From: Sporothrix humicola
Taxonomy: Eukaryota; Ascomycota; Sordariomycetes; Ophiostomatales; Ophiostomataceae
Direction of reading: 5' to 3'
Length of the DNA: 64,000 nt
Assembly (NCBI GenBank): GCA_021396245.1
Contig: WNYE01000045.1
Location: 248,001 to 312,000, forward strand
Shown here: in pieces, positions 20,000-29,686 of the stretch
How the letters are laid out: each line of letters opens with the position of its first letter
Position numbering within the stretch: the first letter of the stretch is position 1
Notes under the pieces: model-generated
What the model saw: the letters and a program-made list of their open reading frames with translations, nothing else
The model's database searches: none
Told to the model about the DNA's origin: nothing
Translations under genes and position numbers: made by a program

Positions 20000-20788
20000 A
20001 TGGACCAGACACAAGAAGAGCTGCGTGCATCGTTTGTCGCCACGATGGGCGTAGACAGCTTCCACAGCGGATGGCAGTCACTGCTCGCTACAGATCCACA
20101 GTTTTTCAGGGCCAGTCTTTCACTCGCCTCCGTGCCACGCAAGAAGCAGCACCTTTCACCAAAAGACCAGGCACTTGTCGGCCTTGCTGTCGACGGCGCA
20201 GCAACACATCTGTATCAACCCGGTATCCGGGCCCATGTGGCTGCAGCCCGCAAAGCCGGAGCAACAATCGACGAGGTGCTCGAGGTCGTGGAGCTGACCA
20301 GCACGCTGGGCATTCACGCCTGCAACATTGGCGTGCCGCTGCTCGTCGAGGTACTGCGCGAAGAGGGACTGCATACGGACGCCATCACAAAGCCGTTTGA
20401 CGAGCGACAGCAGCTTCTGCAGCAACAGTTTACGGACCGGCGCGGCTACTGGCACACGTTCTGGGAGGACTTTTTGCGGCTGGACCCCGAGTTCTTTGAG
20501 GCCTACCTGGAGCTGTCCGGCCTGCCGTGGACAAAGGATGTGGCCAACGCTCCTGTTGCGGGAAAAGGTGCCCTCTCTCCCAAAATGAAAGAGCTGATCT
20601 ATTGCGCGTTTGATGCAGCTGCCACGCATCTCTACGTCCCGGGACTGAAGCTGCATATGAAAAATGCATTGGGATATGGGGCAACACCAGGAGAGATTAT
20701 TGAGGTGATGGAGATTGCTACGCTGTTAAGTCTCCAGACGGCGCATGAGACGGTGCCTGTGATTGCAGAGTTGTATGGTACTGCGTAG
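20000..20788 (+). CDS. Two-domain carboxymuconolactone decarboxylase (CMD/AhpD-like) protein (262 aa)
   Basis: Single exon with two CMD-like halves. The first includes LSPKDQALVGLAVDGAATHL with HVAAARKAGATIDEVLEVVE. The second includes LSPKMKELIYCAFDAAATHL with HMKNALGYGATPGEIIEVME. The repeated LSPK...D.AATHLY.PG...H...A...GAT..E..EV pattern shows an internal duplication. An in-frame ATG at 19958 would add 14 residues; I prefer MDQTQEELRASF at 20000, but the choice is uncertain. CMD proteins include 4-carboxymuconolactone decarboxylase and AhpD-type enzymes. These halves lack the AhpD CxxC pair, so a redox role is unlikely. In this cluster it may act on a ring-derived keto or lactone intermediate. 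Confidence 0.75.
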   Translation: MDQTQEELRASFVATMGVDSFHSGWQSLLATDPQFFRASLSLASVPRKKQHLSPKDQALVGLAVDGAATHLYQPGIRAHVAAARKAGATIDEVLEVVELTSTLGIHACNIGVPLLVEVLREEGLHTDAITKPFDERQQLLQQQFTDRRGYWHTFWEDFLRLDPEFFEAYLELSGLPWTKDVANAPVAGKGALSPKMKELIYCAFDAAATHLYVPGLKLHMKNALGYGATPGEIIEVMEIATLLSLQTAHETVPVIAELYGTA

Positions 20789-21118
20789 TTAAGGGTGTAT
20801 ATCTAACGGGCCGAGAACTCGTCAATAATAGCATATAACATTTGCGACTTGTTATCAGATTCTTTGTTAACTGAAAATATTTATTAAAAAAGAGAACAAA
20901 AATAAAACATTCAAGTTTTGTACAATAATTCAGTAAAAGGCAGTAAAAGATACCGCGAAAAGTAACGCCAATTAAAAAAAGAACAAGTAAATAAAACCAC
21001 ATGCCAGAGAAGAGTGATTGGGTAAGAAATATGTCGTATTTGCACCTCTCTCTCTGAGGGGGAGGGGTTAGGATATTAACCCCAACGGAGCTCTCGAAGC
21101 TCACTCTACACCAAGATC

Positions 21119-21125
21119 CCCCACA
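21119..21125 (-). promoter_or_regulatory. TGTGGGG site upstream of the single-domain CMD gene
   Basis: Minus-strand form CTTGTGGGGGATC, about 190 nt upstream of the ATG at 21315. Same heptamer as the other cluster promoters. Confidence 0.5.
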
Positions 21126-21314
21126 AGGGCATGCCGCTTCAAGAGAACTTGATCTTATGTATGGAGCATCTCTGACGTGACTTGGTTTCCATTTATCCCA
21201 ATGAAAATTTGTTGAGAATTACTCTTGCATACTTTTGAACAAACCGCACCGAGAAAGAGAAACAGATTCCAACGCTTCAACTCACCACAAATATCAGCCG
21301 CCAGCGAAATCACA

Positions 21315-21831
21315 ATGTCCACTGATCCCAAGTTCGACGACCTGCACCAGCAGCTCTTTGAGGAAGGCCTCAAGGTCCGGCGCGCCGTGGTGGGCGATAC
21401 ATATGTCGACCAGGCACTGGCCAACGGGTCGAGCGAGTTTGCACACCCGGGCCAGAGGCTCGTAACTGAATGGTGCTGGGTATGTTTTCTATGTGTTTAT
21501 GTGTTTGCATTCTATGTCGTATAAATCTGACACTTTTTAGGGTTACGCCTGGACTCGGCCTGGCCTGGAGCGCAAGCAGCGCAGTCTCCTAAACATTGGC
21601 ATGCTGATGGCCTTGAACCGCACCCCCGAGCTCGCCGTCCATGTCCGCGGCGCTCGCAACAACGGCCTGACCGAAGAGGAGATCCGTGAGGCCATTCTGC
21701 ACTGCACAACATACTGTGGTGTCCCAGCTGGGGTGGAGGCAATGAAGACGGCGGAACGGGTGCTGAATGAGATGGCTGAACGGGGTGAAAAGCCGCGGGA
21801 GTTGGGAGCCAAAGCAGAGGCGTCAAAGTAG
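21315..21831 (+). CDS. Single-domain carboxymuconolactone decarboxylase-like protein (151 aa)
   Basis: Exons 21315-21479 and 21541-21831, phase-0 intron of 61 nt (GTATGT...TTTTAG). The product contains VRRAVVGDTYVDQALAN, then GYAWTRPGLERKQRSLLNIG, LNRTPELAVHVRGARNNGLT, EEEIREAILHCTTYCGVPAG and VEAMKTAERVL. This is the standard gamma-carboxymuconolactone decarboxylase layout and size, with the conserved His of the H-x-RGA-x-NNG segment present. Bacterial relatives decarboxylate 4-carboxymuconolactone in the protocatechuate branch of the beta-ketoadipate pathway. Fungi normally use a different route, so a related lactone substrate is more likely. It lies in the same orientation just after the two-domain CMD gene. 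Confidence 0.8.
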
Positions 21832-22284
21832 GACGTGGTAAGGGCTGTACACTGTACGGGCCTAAGGGCCCTGGGGGATTTGCACTATAGTGGAGTTGTG
21901 ATGGATCATGAGTAGCTTTACAGAACCACAGAACCAGCAAGAAAACGCCTCCTCAAGATGATCAAAAACAACGGAAAACATTGCCCAATACACAACACAG
22001 TTCACATGATAAAACCGTAGACAGTGTCAATACAGTTGTCGATGATTTTGATACGCGTAATTGTGTACAATCTGAGATATTCGCGGCCAAATGGTGCCGA
22101 TGCAGAGCTCGACCCCGCACGCCGTAATTGTTGTAGAGCCCGAGGCCGGCACTGCCGCAGTTGTACGTCGTAGTTGTGCGAGCTTCATCTGGACTACGCG
22201 TTCGGCCACCGACAATCAACGAACAACGAACAACAACAGGCCGTCAATGACGCTGCATCGACATTTCACCACCACCATATAGAT
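21832..22284. other. Intergenic upstream of the C2H2 regulator
   Basis: The only promoter in this cluster in which I find no TGTGGGG. The frame of the regulator is open upstream to 22174, so translation could start there, but nothing in that part looks like a domain. Confidence 0.4.
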
Positions 22285-25055
22285 ATGGAGAACTCTGCGG
22301 AGACGGTTGGGGCATGGCGTCGTCCTCAGCGTCCTCAGCAGCGCCACAAGAGCGGACGGCGCTTCCACTGCGACATGTGCCAGAAGCACTTTGGCCGCCT
22401 TGAACATCTGCAGCGACACGAACGGACCCGTAGGTCTATCCTTGGAGTGAATGCCTTGACCTCTTTTTTTTTCGTTTTACTGACCGACTTAAACTTAAAG
22501 ATACACAAGAACGGCCGTTTGCTTGCGCACATTGTCCATCACGATTTACGCGGAGGTAAGGTGCTACTGCACGTTTAAGGTTTAAGGGGGATTTCACAGC
22601 GCTGACCTGAATTGTTTCCAGCGACTTACTGGTCCGCCATGGACGACTTTCCCACAACAAAGCAGGAAACGGGCACACCGCGCGAGACACGACGACCCGA
22701 GGCCAAGCTGGCCAGACAGTGCACAAATCAGACGCACATTCAAACGAAAACTTGCCGGGTACGACAGCAGATGAAGACGGCGCCCAGTCACCATCCGACA
22801 TTCTCACAGCCTCAGCCTCAGCCTCAGCAGAAACCTGGACCTTTGAACCCGACTTTGGTGCTGCTTCTGGCGCGACGGACATCTTCCCCATTGAAATTGA
22901 AAGCCAGGCCGGGTCAGATTACTACTCCTTTGACGGCCTCGATTTTCTCTTGGACGCCAATCCACTGCCGATGCCGACCTTTCAGTTCACATCCGTTGTC
23001 ACTACCGAGCAGCCCGTGCCGTTTTTCTCGCCCCCCAGTGACAATGACACCAACATGGACGACGAAGATCAAGATCAGCATGATGGAACTGCGGAGGGTC
23101 AACAGAATCCCACAGCCAGAGACGGTGCCGGCTCGTTCTCACAGCTGGGCTCAAGACTCCCCTCACTCCAGCCAGAGGATAAGAACAAGAATGGAGACCT
23201 TGTTGAGGAGCTTGAGGAGCAGGAATCCTGTTTAAAGGACGACTTTAGCCACGCACAACCCGATTTTGGGCCCAGCCGCCTACCTTCACCTTCCAAGCAC
23301 ATCTCCGACATATCAAGTGAAGACCGCCACTTTCTACAAACGGCCATTGGCCCGTTCTTCAGCGCCATCCCGCCGGGGTTTGTGCTTCCCACGCGACTGT
23401 CTCTTGGAAGGTACATCCATGCTTACATTGACGGTTTCCACGAGCACCTACCGTTTCTGCACATCCCCTCGATGCGCATTGGCAAAGACGGCTGCTCCGT
23501 GGAGCTCGTGCTGGCCATGGCCGCTGTCGGAGCACAATATTGCTTCGAGGCTGAGCAGGGTCTCGGGCTCTTCCATGCCGCCCGTGCCATTGCCATTGAG
23601 CGTATCCGGCGCCGAGATGCCCGCGTGGCACGCAGTGAGCCCTTGCCAAGCGGACCGCTGGGCCTGGCAACGACATCGCCGGAAGCCATGCCGAGGAGCG
23701 AGGACCTGATGCAGTCAGGCCAGGCTCTCCTCCTGCTCATGGCCATGGCGACATGGGCGAGGCATAAAGAGATTTTGCGTGAGGCGCTCGCCATACAAAG
23801 CATACTGGCGAGCATCGTGCGTGACGACGGCTTGTCTGATAAGAACAGAACAGCAGAAATCGAAACCGGCCGTTCAAGTAGAGGCCCTGCCACGAACAGT
23901 GCGTGGCATGCCTGGGCGCGGCGGGAAAGCGTCCTGCGCACCAAGTACATTGTGTACTGTTTCTTCAACCTGCACTGCATTGTGTACGACATTCCGCCAC
24001 TGATTCTCAACTCGGAAATCCACATGAGGCTGCCATGCAGCACGGCCTCGTTTAAAGCGTCTACGGCCGCCCAATGGAAGCGGGCCGCCCAGCACGAGGA
24101 GGCACAGACCAGACAGTCGCCCGTGCAATTCCAGGACGCCGTGCGTGGGCTCTTCTCCGGAGACGCAGCCGCAGCCCGTAAACAGCACCATCCCCACTCC
24201 GCACTTGGCAACTATGTCCTCATCCATGCCATTGTCCAGAATATATTTTTTGTCCGCCAGTCCGCCCGCTGCCGCTTTGATACCGAGTCCGAACTCACTT
24301 TAGAAGAAGCAGCGCCACTCGACCAGGCCATCCGCAACTGGCAAGCCGCCTGGAAGCACAGCCCCGAGTCGTCTGTCAACCCGCTGGATCCAAACGGCCC
24401 CGTGGCCTTCAACTCGACGGCCCTGCTCCGTCTTGCCTACATTCGTCTCAACATGGACACTGGACCGGGCCGTGCCCTGGGAACAAGAGATCCTATGCAG
24501 ATTGCCCACGCGCTCCGCAATACCCCACCGCTGACACTGCATCGCACGTCGTCTCGCACAGAGTCGTCAGCATCCTCCAAACTCCTTCGTGCTTTACTCC
24601 ACGCTGCGCATGCCTTGAGCATACCGGTCAAAATCGGTATTCGGCTCGTGGCCAAGACGCAGACGTTTACGTGGTCAATTCAGCATTCGCTCTGCTCTCT
24701 GGAATGCGCCTTGATTTTGGGTAAGTGGCTTGAAGCCATGGCAGCATTGGGCAGCACTCCAGACCCACCGGTGACAGCTGACGAGGAGCAGATACTGTCG
24801 CTTGTACAGACTGTCTTGGACGAGACAGAATATGGTTTGCCACGGCAGAGTAGTAGTGGTAGTGCCAGCAGCGAGACCACCGAGGATGACGGCGGGCCAT
24901 ATTACGAGACTCTCAGTTTGCCAGACCGAGCCAAAAGGCTAAATGCGGGCGTTCTGCGTGTATGGGCTGCCATTTTCCGTGGCTCGCAGACATGGGACAT
25001 TGTCGAGGTGATTGGGAATGCACTGGCCATGTATGCTGATCTTGTGGACAAGTAA
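22285..25055 (+). CDS. C2H2 zinc-finger/fungal-specific transcription factor, cluster regulator (877 aa)
   Basis: Exons 22285-22429, 22501-22555 and 22622-25055 (introns 71 and 66 nt, GT-AG). Splicing joins two tandem fingers: FHCDMCQKHFGRLEHLQRHE, linker RTHTQERP, then FACAHCPSRFTRSDLLVRHG. Helix contact residues (-1, 3, 6) are R-H-R in finger 1 and R-L-R in finger 2, predicting 5'-GNG-GGG-3'. An acidic, Ser-rich linker follows. From about 300 there is a fungal-specific regulatory region (FLQTAIGPFFSAIPPGFVLP, DGFHEHLPFLHIPSM, ELVLAMAAVGAQYCFEAEQ), the middle homology type found in many C2H2-fungal_trans activators. It sits inside the catabolic cluster and most likely controls it; the matching motif in its neighbours' promoters supports this. 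Confidence 0.85.
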
Positions 25056-25114
25056 ATAAGTAAATGTTTGATTCATATGTCGTATATGTCGTATACATAA
25101 AGTTTTATAGATTA

Positions 25115-26368
25115 TCAAGTCTCTCCCAGACTCATGTCAACAACCAACTTCCCCCCAGCGCCCTTGTGATACTCGTCAACCAAGTCGTTGAGCTGTGACA
25201 GTGGGAAAGTCCGCACGCTTGCACGGATGCCATGCTCGGCAGCAAATGACAGCGTCTCACGCAGCAGCCGGTTGCCACCGACAAGGCTGCCTACGAGAGA
25301 GATGTCACGAAAGACAACGTCCTGTGCGGAGATGCGCAAGTCTTCTTCTGGGAAGGACACGAGGACACACCGCCCGTGGTTTCGTAAAAGTCCAATAGCG
25401 TACGTGAATGCCGCCTGGCTCTCTGGCAACACGATGACAGCATCCAGGCCCATGTCGCCGCGGTCCACCTTGCCATCTTCTTTGCCGATCTCCTGTGCCA
25501 CAGCATCACTGCTGACCTCTCGGGCATCAATGATTCTGGCTGCCTCGGCTGCGCCTGCGTCTGTGTGGCCGCTCCTGTGTTTCGCCACAGTTTCCCTTGC
25601 CAGCCGCAAAGGACCGTCGTTATTGTCAACACCGAGAACACGCAGACCCATGGACATGGCAAACTGCAGACCAAGATGGCCGAGGCCGCCTCCGCATCCC
25701 ATGATCCCCACACGCTGACCCTGCTGTAACCTGCAGCGCTTCAGGGCGCTGTAGATGGTGGTGCCGGCGCACATGTGTACAGCCGCGTCCACGGCTCGCA
25801 TGTCGGATGGAATCGGTGCCACCTGACGGGCGTCCACAACGGCGTACTCGCGAAACCCACCAGGGCCGCTCAGCCCGTTGTTGATGGCGTGTGGGCAGTA
25901 GACCGAATAGCCTGCGGGATCGGCATCGGGATCTTCGGGTGTCGGCCGGGCCCTGCACTCAAAGCAGGTCGTGCAAGGACGGAAGGAGCGACCGGGAACG
26001 CCAATGCGGTCTCCTATGCGCAGCGCGGGCGATGACGTTGTCTTTGACGTTGTCCTGTATTCTGGTGACAGCGCCACGACTGTGCCGGCAAATTCGTGGC
26101 AACCAATGTGCGGAAACGACGGCGGGTTGCCTGGTCCCATCTTTCCTGCCGCCAACACCGCATCCGTGTGGCAGTAGGAGGCGGCGTCGACCTTGATCAA
26201 GACATCGTGGGGCTGCGAAATGGTGGGGAGTTCAACGCGGCGGTAGACGTATGGGCTGTTGAAAGAGTCCAGAAATTGTGCTTTCATTGTCGTGGGCAGC
26301 GCCGCGAGCGGGGCCGAGATCTTTGAGGACATGTCGTATTGCTTTTTGCTTTGCGTTCTGGAGAACAA
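25115..26368 (-). CDS. Zinc-dependent alcohol dehydrogenase, MDR family (417 aa or shorter)
   Basis: Single exon. Catalytic zinc ligands are visible in SYCHTD and IGCHEFAG. Structural-zinc cysteines lie in CTTCFECRARPTPEDP and VYCPHAI, in a lobe longer than usual. The Rossmann motif GIMGCGGGLGHLGLQFA fits NAD(P). Starts are possible at 26368, 26332 (MSSKISAPL) or 26287 (MKAQFLDSF); family homology begins at MKAQFLDSF, so the first 27 residues may be leader or a targeting extension. The family usually has 340-380 residues. It is divergent from the MBL gene at 26859 and shares one TGTGGGG site with it. It probably oxidises an alcohol released in the pathway or reduces an aldehyde. Confidence 0.85.
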   Translation of the reverse strand: MFSRTQSKKQYDMSSKISAPLAALPTTMKAQFLDSFNSPYVYRRVELPTISQPHDVLIKVDAASYCHTDAVLAAGKMGPGNPPSFPHIGCHEFAGTVVALSPEYRTTSKTTSSPALRIGDRIGVPGRSFRPCTTCFECRARPTPEDPDADPAGYSVYCPHAINNGLSGPGGFREYAVVDARQVAPIPSDMRAVDAAVHMCAGTTIYSALKRCRLQQGQRVGIMGCGGGLGHLGLQFAMSMGLRVLGVDNNDGPLRLARETVAKHRSGHTDAGAAEAARIIDAREVSSDAVAQEIGKEDGKVDRGDMGLDAVIVLPESQAAFTYAIGLLRNHGRCVLVSFPEEDLRISAQDVVFRDISLVGSLVGGNRLLRETLSFAAEHGIRASVRTFPLSQLNDLVDEYHKGAGGKLVVDMSLGET

Positions 26369-26614
26369 TTTGCGATTGGGTCAATTCGATCAACGCTTTT
26401 GAAACGAACAGGACAGATGGAAGGAGAACTGGCTTGTTAAGATACTTGATGTCGACGGTGAAGTAGTAATGAATAAAAGTATGAAGCCCGAGAGGCCCTT
26501 TAAACTAATGTTGTGTCCTTGCTAGCAGTGATGTAACATATGTTAGAACATGGCATATGAGTGACCCCTCACTGTATGTCGTAGTCTCGGCTGGAATACA
26601 GCGAGGTTGACTTC

Positions 26615-26621
26615 CCCCACA
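26615..26621 (-). promoter_or_regulatory. TGTGGGG site in the ADH/MBL2 divergent promoter
   Basis: Minus-strand form GATGTGGGGGAAG, about midway between the two divergent start codons (26368 and 26859), so it could serve both genes. Confidence 0.55.
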
Positions 26622-26858
26622 TCATGAAAGGCACTGGTGAGCTTGATTGATGGTCCCAATTGAACGCCAGCTTAACATTGAAAATGAAAACGCAACTGTA
26701 CGAGAAACATGGATAAGTATTTTCCATACGATTAAAACACCCTATCAAACTGTTTTCTTTGTTCATATATGTTCATATAGAACATATACTATCCTTAGCC
26801 AGCGTTACACGAACCCCATCTGCGTTCAATCAATAAGACATCCCTGGCATCCAAAAAA

Positions 26859-27953
26859 ATGATTCCCTGCGTGCGCCTGTCAGCGCTTGATGGCGGCCAT
26901 CTTACTCTCCCAGAGCGCCTCTTCGTCACGGATGCGGACCCAGAAAAGCGTGCCACAGTCCCATCGCTATCTTTCCTTATCCAGCACCAGTCAATCGATC
27001 CAGATGGCAGACCCAGAAAAATCAATCTCGTCTTCGACCTTGGTCTCAAACGTGACCTCAACGGATACCCTCCAGTCCAGCAGGCACATATTGCTGCTCG
27101 CCAGCCAGTGATCAGCCACCCTGACTGCGCCGACAGCCTGCGCTACGGAACAGCGTACGACAATGACACTTTCGACAAGGGTGGAGATGCTGCGGATGCT
27201 GCGGTTCTACTTGATCCAGCTACCGACATCAACATCGTCGTCCTCAGCCATGTTCACTGGGACCACGTCGGTACACCGTCGGATTTCGCAGCTGCAACGT
27301 TTGTTGTCGGATCGGGCACTCTGGATTTGTTAAAAAACGGTGCTGGTCCGCTGTACCCGGCTGCCATTTTCAACGACGACGAGCTGCCCGCCAATCGCAC
27401 TGTTGAGCTTCCACCCGTCGTTCTCGGTCAGAGTCCAGACGAGATGTCCGACAATTACAAGTACAACAGCGGCCCAAATGTGCCCCAGCCAACACCTGCA
27501 TCCGAATTGGTCATTGCACGCCTGCAGGCTACATTGCCACCAGATGTTGTGGAAAACTGGTCCTGGAAGGCCGTGGCGAGTTTCCCTCATGCACTGGACT
27601 TTTTCGGTGACGGCAGCGTACACATTATCGACAGCCCCGGACATCTGTACGGCCATGTGAATCTCCTCGTACGTGTTGCCGACGACCGCTACATTTATCT
27701 GGGTGGTGATTGTTGCCACGACCCCCGCATTTTGAGGGGGGAAAGGGATATTGCACTTTACGACGACGGCCAGGGAGGAATGAGGAGTGTACATGTGCAC
27801 ACGGGTGTCGCTCGCCAGACACTGGATCAAATCGATGCCTTTGTGAAGGAGAAACAGGTTGACGGAAGACATGTTCACGTTGAGGTCGTCGTGGCGCATG
27901 ATGGTGTCTGGCGGATGGCGAACAGACACCGTTTTTGGCCTAATTCGTGGTAG
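26859..27953 (+). CDS. Metallo-beta-lactamase-fold hydrolase, copy 2 (lactonase-like, 364 aa)
   Basis: Single exon, intronless unlike copies 1 and 3. Metal motif LSHVHWDHVGTPSDF (HxHxDH). Further landmarks are LVFDLGLKRDLNGYPP, DGSVHIIDSPGHLYGHVNLL, GGDCCHDPRILRGERDI and VVVAHDGVWRM. The last four align directly with copy 1, so both derive from one ancestor. An insertion after the first third (DKGGDAADAAVLLDPATD) makes it longer. The metal-binding set looks complete, so it should be active. Intracellular, with no signal peptide. It is head-to-head with the alcohol dehydrogenase. Confidence 0.85.
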   Translation: MIPCVRLSALDGGHLTLPERLFVTDADPEKRATVPSLSFLIQHQSIDPDGRPRKINLVFDLGLKRDLNGYPPVQQAHIAARQPVISHPDCADSLRYGTAYDNDTFDKGGDAADAAVLLDPATDINIVVLSHVHWDHVGTPSDFAAATFVVGSGTLDLLKNGAGPLYPAAIFNDDELPANRTVELPPVVLGQSPDEMSDNYKYNSGPNVPQPTPASELVIARLQATLPPDVVENWSWKAVASFPHALDFFGDGSVHIIDSPGHLYGHVNLLVRVADDRYIYLGGDCCHDPRILRGERDIALYDDGQGGMRSVHVHTGVARQTLDQIDAFVKEKQVDGRHVHVEVVVAHDGVWRMANRHRFWPNSW

Positions 27954-28116
27954 GTACAACGAGATATGCAAGCAATAGAACCTAGGATGATTCTTCATTG
28001 GATAACTTTTTGACTACGCCGTATGAGAAGCTGCTGTGTGTTGTCATACTCCTGACCCCTTCGCGCCTTCCCTAGCTCGGGTAGGTACGGGCGGCCAGGC
28101 CCGTGTAAGTGGCAGC

Positions 28117-28145
28117 CCCCACATTACTGCCCGCCCCATGTGGGG
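28117..28145. promoter_or_regulatory. Inverted pair of TGTGGGG sites upstream of the second dehydrogenase
   Basis: CCCCACA at 28117-28123 faces TGTGGGG at 28139-28145, separated by 15 nt. They form an imperfect inverted repeat about 180-205 nt before the ATG at 28323. It is the only inverted arrangement with such close spacing in the cluster. Confidence 0.6.
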
Positions 28146-28322
28146 TATAATTGTAGCAACTACAGGCGGCGGCGGGTTACAAACTTCCAGCGGCTTGGCG
28201 TTTCCAGCGCCATAAACAAGCACGATCACATTACAAAAACGAGGGTGGAAGAGAAAAGAAAACAGTCAATGAAAGCAATCCACGACGACAACGAGCCATT
28301 CCCACCTACCACAACAATCAAC

Positions 28323-29476
28323 ATGTCAAGCTCACCGCAAGACACGATTGCCTTTATTGGTATGTGAAGCAGGTCCCCTAACAACACTGCCACCTTGTGC
28401 TGATGCGACCACACAGGCCTCGGTGTTATGGGGTATCCCATGGCCGTCAACTTGTTCAAGGGTCTTGATGCGTCCAAGACACTTTTGGTCTGTGATGTAA
28501 ACAGCGATGCAATTGCAAAGTTCATTGCTGAAACGGGCAAGGCCGGTTCGCCAACCGCAGCGTCCGTCCGCGTCGTGGAAAGCGGATTCAAGGCGGCACA
28601 ATCAGCGGTAAGTAGAACGCACTACGAAAGAGGACCAGGGTGTACTTATAGCTTTCTAATAACATATTTCTAATAACATATTAGAATACCGTTATCACAA
28701 TGCTTCCAAACTCCGCCGCTGTCAACTCTGTCTATCTTGACAGCGACAGTGGCATCCTTGCCGGTGCCCGCGCTGCAGAGCGTAATCTATCTACGGGCCA
28801 GCCAGAAAAGAAATTGCTCATGGAGTGCGGGACCATTGAGACTGCCACAGTTCTGTCGGTAGCAAAGGCGACACAAGACTTGAGCGCGTCAGAACTATCC
28901 CAAACGCTGACATTCGTCGATGCCCCCGTCTCTGGTGGTCCCATGGGCGCCAAAGCTGGCACCCTCACATTCATGGTGGGCTGTTCACCGGCCTCGGCAG
29001 AGGAAGTGTATCCTGTGGTAAAGTCGCATTTGCAGCACATGGGAAATGCAGACGGCATCTTCCTTTGCGGTGACGTGGGCGCAGGGACTGCCTTCAAGGT
29101 CATCAACAACTACCTGAGCGCCATTACATCTCTTGCCGCATCCGAGGCACTGAACATTGGTGTCAAGGCTGGGCTCGACCCAAAGCTTCTCACGGATGTC
29201 ATCAATGTGAGCGGTGGCCAGTGCTGGGTGACGAGCAAGAGCAACCCCGTTCCCGGAGTGCAGCCAAATGTGCCCAGCAGTCGAAACTATGAAGACGGCT
29301 TCCGCATAGAGCTTTGTGCAAAAGTGTTGGGCATGGGCACCGATCTGGCCAAAATGGTGGGTGCCAGAACAATTCTGGATGGGCCAACGCAAGCGGCCTT
29401 CCAAGAAGCAATGTCAGACGACAGGTATAAGGGAAAGGATGCTAGAGTTGTGTACAAGTGGCTGAATGAGAATTGA
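28323..29476 (+). CDS. Beta-hydroxyacid dehydrogenase (3-hydroxyisobutyrate dehydrogenase-like), copy 2 (339 aa)
   Basis: Exons 28323-28359, 28417-28607 and 28685-29476; introns 57 and 77 nt. The first intron lies inside the nucleotide-binding motif, which becomes IAFIGLGVMGYPMAVNL after splicing. DAPVSGGPMGAKAGTLTFMV and the catalytic Lys segment GTAFKVINNYLS are intact, as is the C-terminal DARVVYKWLNEN. The second intron occupies the same site as the intron of copy 1 (before xVIxTMLP), so the two genes are related by an old duplication. It is not a close tandem copy: sequence identity outside motifs is modest, so the two probably act on different substrates or steps. Confidence 0.85.
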
Positions 29477-29550
29477 AATGGCTTTGAGCGATGCTATCTG
29501 CGCACTGTAATTAAGAGAAATTGAAAAAAGGGACAATAAGACATCAATCA

Positions 29551-29557
29551 TGTGGGG
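29551..29557 (+). promoter_or_regulatory. TGTGGGG site upstream of the third MBL gene
   Basis: CATGTGGGGTAC, about 130 nt before the ATG at 29687, in a short (210-nt) intergenic region. Confidence 0.55.
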
Positions 29558-29686
29558 TACTTGCAGCAGCTTTACCTCCAAAATCCGACTATTTAGTTAC
29601 CATAGTCATTCACTTTTTGCTCATTATCATTGTTGCTTATCAAGCAACTTGTGCATACTACTCTCTACAACATACCTTCCTTCACT

